Positions 10,933 to 15,053 of a stretch of DNA of 15,053 nucleotides are shown in pieces (the first letter of the stretch is position 1; each line of letters opens with the position of its first letter). The notes under the pieces are model-generated. The model was given only the letters and a program-made list of their open reading frames with translations. It did no database searches and had not been told where the DNA came from. A program made the translations under genes and the position numbers. The DNA comes from Bacteroidales bacterium UBA3808 (GTDB lineage Bacteria; Bacteroidota; Bacteroidia; Bacteroidales; Paludibacteraceae): the NCBI GenBank assembly GCA_002369075.1, contig DFEG01000011.1:29252-44304 (forward strand), given 5' to 3'.

Positions 10933-13212
10933 TTAACATCTCTTCAGCACCACTGCGCTTCGGGCGGGCAGGTACATCTTGAGCCAGCCCTTGCCGTCCT
11001 TGGCGTAGAGGTCGTCGTGTTCCGTGAAATGCTCCACGGAGTCGTCGCTGAGGCCGAAGCCCGCAAACTCCTTCGCATCCGTGTTAAGCACTACTTTGTA
11101 TTTGCCTTCCGGTACGAGCATACCATAGTCGCTGAAGGACTTCTGCCCGTTCCAGTTGAAGATGAATAGCAGCTCGCCGCGAGAGTACGCCACCACTTGG
11201 TCACCCTCGTTGTCCCACCATTTCATTACCCACGGCAGGTGGCGGCCCACGTTGTATTTCTTCTCCTCCGCCGTCGGCTCCTGTATCAGCAGGTTCTCCT
11301 TGAGCAGATGCACCATTGCCTCATCAAAGCGGTTGAGATCCGAGAAGAAGTAGTTGGGGTTATCGACCAGTCCCCACTGCCTGCGGGCATATTTGTAACT
11401 CCAGCCGTTGCCCTCACGCGGGAAATCGATCCATTCGGGGTGTCCGAACTCATTGCCCATGAAGGTCAGGTAGCCGCCGTTGATGGTGGAGGCGGTCACG
11501 AGACGGATCATCTTATGGAGCGCTATGCCGCGGTCCACCATATACGTCGAATGGCCGTGCTCGAAGTGCCAGTACATATCGCTGTCCACGAGGCGGAAGA
11601 TGATCGTCTTGTCGCCCACGAGTGCCTGATCGTGGCTCTCGGCGTAGGAGATGGTCTTCTCGTCCTCGCGGCGGTTGGTCATCTCATACAGGATATGTCC
11701 GGCTTTCCAGTCCTCGTCCTTGACCTCTTTGATGTACTTGATCCAAAAATCAGGGATGCCCATGGCGAGCCGGTAGTCGAAGCCCACGCCGCCATCCGCT
11801 ATCGGTGCCGCCAAACCGGGCATTCCCGACATCTCTTCCGCTATCGTGATAGCATCCGGCTTCACTTCATGAATGACCTTGTTGGCAAGGGTCAGATACA
11901 TGATCGCGTCGCCGTCCTCGTTGCCGTTGAAATAACTGCCGTAACCGTTGAAGTCTTCGCCAAGACCGTGGCTGAGGTAGATCATCGAGGTCACGCCGTC
12001 GAACCGGAAACCGTCGAAGTCGTACTCGTCGAGCCAGAACTTGCAGTTGCTCAGCAGGAAATGCAGCACTTCGTTCTTGCCGTAGTTGAAACAGAGACTG
12101 TCCCAGGCCGGGTGCTCTCGTCTTGCGCCGTCGTGGAAATACTGGTACGGCGTGCCGTCGAAATTACCGAGCCCCTCCAACTCGTTCTTCACCGCGTGGC
12201 TGTGTACGAGATCCATGATCACTTTCATGCCCCTGCCGTGTGCGTCGTCAATGAGCGCTTTGAGCTCGTTTGGCGTTCCGAAACGGCTGCTGGCGGCAAA
12301 GAAATTCGATACATGGTATCCGAACGAACCGTAGTAGGGGTGCTCCTGGATCGCCATGATCTGCACGCAGTTGTAGCCCAGCTCGGCAATACGCGGCAGT
12401 ACATCGCGGCGGAACTCCTCATAACTGCTCACTTTCTCCTCCGCACTCGACATACCGATGTGGCACTCATAGATAAACAGCGCCTCATCTTTCTTTGAGT
12501 GCGAAGCACGGTCTTTTGTCTTTCGACTTTCTACCGTTTGGCGGTTTCGCCAAACATAAGGCTCTTCGTCCCACACCTGTGCGGAGAAAATCTTGGTATT
12601 CTCGTCCTGTACCACGCGGCGTGCATAACTCGGGATTCGTTCGCCGTAACCGCCCTGCCATTCTACTAACAGTTTGTACAACTGCCCGTGATGCATCGCG
12701 TCCTCCGGCAACTTGGCTTCCCATACACCGTTGCCCACGGGCTGCAGACGGTAAGCCTCATCTTTCTGCCAGTTGTTGAAATCACCTTTGATATAGATAG
12801 CCGTAGCGTTCGGCGCCCATTCACGAAGTACCCATTCGCCGGATACTTTCTTTCCCTTGGCATCGGTATAAGGCCGCTTGTGGTGCAGACCGAAATACAG
12901 GTATCCGCTCGCCCAGTCCGCAAGGGCTGTCTTGCTCTCTCCTTTCGCCTCTCTCCTTTCGCCTTTCGCCTTTTCCCCTTCGCCTTTCGCCTTTTGACTT
13001 TCGCCTTTCGCCTCTCTCCTTTCGCCTTTCGCCTTTTCCCCTTCGTCCTTCGCCTTTTGACTTTCGCCTTGCGTCAGTTCCGCTTCCTTGCGGGCGGCGT
13101 ACTCGGCGCGAGCCTGCAGCGCACCCTCGTAGGGCTGCAGATATGGGTCGCGCTCAACTATCTTCAGATGTTTTGCATTTTTTGTTTCCATATTCTTTTT
13201 TGTGTTTTTCAC
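10933..13212 (-). CDS. glgB: 1,4-alpha-glucan (glycogen) branching enzyme, GH13
   Basis: Cytoplasmic enzyme that introduces alpha-1,6 branches into glycogen. The 759-residue protein is of the eukaryote-like type usual in Bacteroidales, with a CBM48-like N-terminal domain (about 125-215), a GH13 barrel and an all-beta C-terminus. GH13 motifs: DLVHSHA (334-340); GFRFDGVTS with nucleophile Asp405; ITIAEE with acid Glu459; ESHDQ with Asp528. Relatives as I know them are about 670 residues. The excess is largely an in-frame K/E/G/R-rich insert at residues 49-93, after A-E-L-T-Q and before K-T-A-L-A-D-W-A-S-G-Y, and an extended linker at about 221-243. Neither interrupts the barrel motifs, so activity is expected. 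The ATG at 13212 or Met8 may be the start. It follows the yhcH-like gene after a 90-bp gap. Confidence 0.95.
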   Translation of the reverse strand: MKNTKKNMETKNAKHLKIVERDPYLQPYEGALQARAEYAARKEAELTQGESQKAKDEGEKAKGERREAKGESQKAKGEGEKAKGERREAKGESKTALADWASGYLYFGLHHKRPYTDAKGKKVSGEWVLREWAPNATAIYIKGDFNNWQKDEAYRLQPVGNGVWEAKLPEDAMHHGQLYKLLVEWQGGYGERIPSYARRVVQDENTKIFSAQVWDEEPYVWRNRQTVESRKTKDRASHSKKDEALFIYECHIGMSSAEEKVSSYEEFRRDVLPRIAELGYNCVQIMAIQEHPYYGSFGYHVSNFFAASSRFGTPNELKALIDDAHGRGMKVIMDLVHSHAVKNELEGLGNFDGTPYQYFHDGARREHPAWDSLCFNYGKNEVLHFLLSNCKFWLDEYDFDGFRFDGVTSMIYLSHGLGEDFNGYGSYFNGNEDGDAIMYLTLANKVIHEVKPDAITIAEEMSGMPGLAAPIADGGVGFDYRLAMGIPDFWIKYIKEVKDEDWKAGHILYEMTNRREDEKTISYAESHDQALVGDKTIIFRLVDSDMYWHFEHGHSTYMVDRGIALHKMIRLVTASTINGGYLTFMGNEFGHPEWIDFPREGNGWSYKYARRQWGLVDNPNYFFSDLNRFDEAMVHLLKENLLIQEPTAEEKKYNVGRHLPWVMKWWDNEGDQVVAYSRGELLFIFNWNGQKSFSDYGMLVPEGKYKVVLNTDAKEFAGFGLSDDSVEHFTEHDDLYAKDGKGWLKMYLPARSAVVLKRC
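12487..12555 (-). repeat. Hairpin-rich insert in glgB (linker codons about 220-242)
   Basis: Two perfect inverted repeats flank GAAAG-type repeats: gtttggcg/cgccaaac (12536-12543 and 12548-12555, loop gttt) and gtgc/gcac (12499-12502 and 12506-12509, loop gaa). The stretch encodes a basic, polar peptide (WRNRQTVESRKTKDRASHSK) in a linker that is shorter in relatives. It reads as a palindromic intergenic-type element carried in frame within the gene. Confidence 0.55.
12934..13068 (-). repeat. Low-complexity 63-bp tandem repeat inside glgB
   Basis: Two copies of a 21-codon unit plus a partial third. Unit 1 (residues 49-69) is GESQKAKDEGEKAKGERREA plus K; unit 2 (70-90) differs by one Asp-to-Gly change; then GES. 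Within each unit a smaller gaaaggcgaaagg-like motif recurs. The insert is a whole number of codons and leaves the flanking family sequence intact. The DNA copies are very similar, which points to a recent origin by slippage or insertion. Confidence 0.85.
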
Positions 13213-13250
13213 TAATTCACTACTCCCATCGAGGTCTTTACCTTATTGTA

Positions 13251-13294
13251 GTAGGTGATTAGTAGGTGATTAGTAGGTTATTAGTAGGTTATTC
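13251..13294. repeat. Second four-copy 11-bp tandem array
   Basis: Four tandem units start at 13251, 13262, 13273 and 13284: gtaggtgatta, gtaggtgatta, gtaggttatta and gtaggttattc. They lie in the 90-bp gap between the YhcH-family stop (13303) and glgB. The unit length and copy number equal those of the array at 431-474, although the sequence differs. It is non-coding and lies where it would sit in the glgB leader or a stop-to-start linker. Confidence 0.88.
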
Positions 13295-13302
13295 TGCTGA
13301 CC

Positions 13303-13755
13303 TCAATCTACCCGTGCTTTGACGATGAGCTTGCGGTACTCCTTGCCCGGCGCGATGCCCGGCTGGTGTGCATCTTCGGGGAAGAAGACAGCAAAGTGAC
13401 CTGCCGGAACGGTGAACTTGGCGGTTGCCTTGTCGGCGTAGAACTCTACGTCCTTGCCCTCGTCGTACTCCTGTATGATCTCCTGACAGTCCACTTGGGC
13501 CTTCCATCCCATTACTTCGTCGTCGCCCAGAGGAATCTGGATATCAAGGTAGTCACGATGGGCTTCCATGCGGCATTTCGCCTCCTCTTTACCCTTGAAA
13601 TCATTGATGTTTACAAACAGGTTCTTGCCGTCCAGGAAGATTTTGCACGCCGGCATCTCTTCCAGGTCGTTCTCGTTGTAGAATTTCATGAATTGTTCGA
13701 AGCCCGGTACGCAATCGAAGTACCTGTCGGCGTTCTCTAATTTGTCAAGTATCAT
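13303..13755 (-). CDS. YhcH/YjgK/YiaL family protein (DUF386)
   Basis: A 150-residue cytoplasmic cupin-like protein. Family features are the E64-A-H66-R-x-Y-x-D-I-Q motif (64-73), F-F-P-E-D-A-H130-Q-P-G (124-133) and the C-terminal K-L-I-V-K-x-R-V. Members are linked to sugar and sialic-acid catabolism (E. coli YhcH lies with the nan genes) and are thought to be metal-dependent sugar-handling proteins; the reaction is not settled. Length is typical. It is the first gene of the minus-strand run that continues with glgB, a TlpA-like lipoprotein and nagB, and nagB processes amino sugars, which fits the context. The ATG at 13753-13755 lies about 90 bp below a clear promoter. There is no sign of damage. 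Confidence 0.93.
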   Translation of the reverse strand: MILDKLENADRYFDCVPGFEQFMKFYNENDLEEMPACKIFLDGKNLFVNINDFKGKEEAKCRMEAHRDYLDIQIPLGDDEVMGWKAQVDCQEIIQEYDEGKDVEFYADKATAKFTVPAGHFAVFFPEDAHQPGIAPGKEYRKLIVKARVD

Positions 13756-13845
13756 ATTATTTTGTTTTTGTTAATATTCATTCTCCTTGTCCGATCCGGT
13801 TCTCCGCCCCCAAGAGGACTGTCGCTTCCAAATCGGTTGCGAGTG

Positions 13846-13876
13846 CAAAATTACACATTTTTTTTGACATGTGCAA
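13846..13876 (-). promoter_or_regulatory. Promoter for the yhcH-like / glgB gene run
   Basis: On the minus strand, TTGC (13876-13873), 19 bp, then TAATTTTG (13853-13846), with eight A at 13865-13858 of the spacer. Apart from a few bases it duplicates the cysS promoter. The predicted leader of about 85 nt before the ATG at 13755 is longer than that of the other genes here. Confidence 0.75.
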
Positions 13877-13886
13877 GCGCGCGCGC
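13877..13886. other. Alternating GC tract between divergent promoters
   Basis: Ten bases of strict (gc)5 directly behind the -33 box of the minus-strand promoter. The 50 bp from here to the -33 box of the M13 promoter (13927) hold no other recognisable site. Confidence 0.5.
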
Positions 13887-13926
13887 AATTTTCCACAAAA
13901 AATAACATTTTTAATCACCTGAAAAC

Positions 13927-13957
13927 TTGCATATGTGCAAAAAAAAGTGTACCTTTG
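13927..13957 (+). promoter_or_regulatory. Promoter for the M13 peptidase gene
   Basis: TTGC (13927-13930), 19 bp, then TACCTTTG (13950-13957), a perfect TAnnTTTG box, with eight A at 13939-13946 in the spacer. The start codon follows 26 bp after the -7 box. It is divergent from the yhcH-like promoter, the two -33 boxes being 50 bp apart. Confidence 0.75.
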
Positions 13958-13983
13958 TACCCGTTTTTGAAAAAAAAGAGAAT

Positions 13984-15053
13984 ATGAAGAAACTTATTTT
14001 TACATTAGGAGCAATCATGCTTATGACTACAGCTTGCACCACTAAACAACAGACAACGGGTATCGATCTCGCCAATCTGGACACCACGGCGGTACCCCAA
14101 AATGATTTCTACCAATTCGCTTGCGGCGGATGGATGGCAGCCAACCCGCTGACTCCCGAATACAGCCGTTTCGGCTCGTTCGACAAACTGGGATTGAACA
14201 ACCTCGAGCAGGTCAACGGTCTTATTCAGGAGATAGCTGAGAAGAAACATCCGCAGGGTTCGATCGCCCAAAAGATCGGTGATATCTACAACCTCGCGAT
14301 GGATACCGCACGCCGTGACCAAGAGGGCATTGCGCCGGTACGGAAGACGCTTGACGAGATTGCCGCAATCAGCAACCGCGAGGAGCTCTCGAAAATTCTC
14401 GGTGCGTCGATGGACTACCAGCTCTGGGCGATGTACGTCGATGCCGATGCGATGAACAGTTCGATGAATATCCTCAATGAGTACCAGGCGGGTTTCTCGC
14501 TTGGAGAGAAAGAGTATTACCTCGACACCGACGAGCAGACCACCGCTATCCGGAACGCGTATGTGGCATACGTGGAGAAGATGTTCGGACTCTTCGGATT
14601 TGAGAATGCGGCAGAGAAAGCGCAGACCGTTCTTCGCATGGAGACCCGTCTGGCTACTGCTGCCTACAGCAATGTAGAGCTGCGTGATCCGCAACGTAAC
14701 TACAACAAGATGTCCGTGGCAGACCTGCAGGAACTTGTACCGGAAGTGGACTGGAAAGCCTATTTCGCAGCGCTGGGCGTGGAGCTCGACAGCCTTTCCG
14801 TCGGTCAGATCCCGCACTTGCAGGAGGCAGGAAAAATGTTGGCGGACGAGCCGCTGGAGGACCTCAAGACCCTCTTCAGTTGGCAGGTTATCGAGGGTGC
14901 CGCTTCGTATCTGACTACGGAGATTTACATGACTTCATTTGATTTCTATGGCAAAGTGCTCTCCGGCCGCGAGGAGCCGAGCCCGCTGTGGAAACGCGCC
15001 GTAGGTATCGTCAACGGTACGCTCGGCGAGGCGGTTGGTCAGATGTACGTACA
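13984..15053 (+). CDS. M13 family (neprilysin/PepO-like) metallopeptidase lipoprotein, N-terminal part
   Basis: The frame is open from the ATG at 13984-13986 to the window edge (356 full codons), so the C-terminus is missing. The product starts MKKLIFTLGAIMLMTTAC, a lipoprotein signal with the lipidated Cys18. The N-terminal M13 domain is recognised by N-D-F-Y-Q-F-A-C-G-G-W-M, the following S-R-F-G-S-F-D-K-L, L-G-E-K-E-Y-Y-L and R-M-E-T-R-L-A segments, and helix-rich spacing. The zinc-binding HExxH and ExxxD motifs belong to the part outside the window and cannot be checked. M13 enzymes are zinc endopeptidases cleaving short peptides; a lipidated form should act in the envelope. A clear promoter lies just upstream and the gene is divergent from the yhcH-like gene. 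Confidence 0.93.
   Translation, partial: MKKLIFTLGAIMLMTTACTTKQQTTGIDLANLDTTAVPQNDFYQFACGGWMAANPLTPEYSRFGSFDKLGLNNLEQVNGLIQEIAEKKHPQGSIAQKIGDIYNLAMDTARRDQEGIAPVRKTLDEIAAISNREELSKILGASMDYQLWAMYVDADAMNSSMNILNEYQAGFSLGEKEYYLDTDEQTTAIRNAYVAYVEKMFGLFGFENAAEKAQTVLRMETRLATAAYSNVELRDPQRNYNKMSVADLQELVPEVDWKAYFAALGVELDSLSVGQIPHLQEAGKMLADEPLEDLKTLFSWQVIEGAASYLTTEIYMTSFDFYGKVLSGREEPSPLWKRAVGIVNGTLGEAVGQMYV

Noticed and set aside
11197..12498. A 433-codon plus-strand open frame antisense to glgB
   Set aside because: It lies wholly opposite a gene with intact catalytic motifs. The product is valine/histidine/arginine-rich with no domain, as expected of an antisense shadow in GC-rich coding DNA.
14005..14817. 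A 270-codon minus-strand frame opposite the M13 gene
   Set aside because: The plus frame has a lipoprotein signal, a promoter and M13 motifs; the antisense product has none.

Overview
The window looks like chromosomal DNA from a gut-type member of the Bacteroidales (Bacteroidota). The evidence is the TAnnTTTG promoter -7 boxes, A-rich leaders without strong Shine-Dalgarno sequences, a eukaryotic-type GH13 glycogen branching enzyme, a lipoprotein M13 peptidase, and a giant GLUG/Listeria-Bacteroides-repeat surface protein ending in a K-x-Y-x-I-x-G-x-x-V-K tail. It mixes conserved housekeeping genes with an accessory stretch.

Layout. 1-259 (minus) is the start of cysS. 260-881 has no intact gene but holds the cysS promoter, an 11-bp tandem array, a cluster of GC-rich hairpins, a 60-bp relic of a surface-protein C-terminus, and a duplicated palindrome in front of the next gene. 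882-2138 (plus) is an AAA+ ATPase with a DUF4143 C-terminus. It converges through a shared hairpin on 2220-7868 (minus), a 1882-residue secreted protein made of two GLUG blocks, an Ig-like linker and thirteen InlB-B-type repeats. 7900-8991 (minus) is an A+T-rich stand-alone ComEC-like metallo-beta-lactamase-fold hydrolase. Upstream of it, 8973-9345 is an open frame broken by one extra A. 9427-10236 nagB, 10335-10874 a TlpA-like lipoprotein, 10933-13212 glgB and 13303-13755 a YhcH-family protein run together on the minus strand. 13984-15053 (plus) is the 5' part of an M13 metallopeptidase gene.

How the genes fit together. yhcH, glgB, tlpA-like and nagB form a co-directional run devoted to sugar, amino-sugar and glycogen handling plus envelope thiol chemistry. 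It starts at a divergent promoter region shared with the M13 gene and ends at a hairpin after nagB. The MBL gene, the broken frame and the giant repeat protein form a second minus-strand block that looks accessory. No coherent new multi-gene system is evident.

The most interesting signals are: (i) a promoter architecture repeated at four or five sites, TTGC-N19-TAnnTTTG with an exact eight-A tract at a nearly fixed place in the spacer; (ii) two different 11-bp tandem arrays in intergenic DNA; (iii) an ATPase gene bracketed by two same-orientation copies of a surface-protein tail and preceded by a duplicated palindrome; (iv) hairpin and GAAAGGC-type repeats inserted in frame inside glgB; (v) the higher-order repeat pattern of the giant protein; and (vi) the frameshifted open frame behind a terminator that overlaps a promoter.
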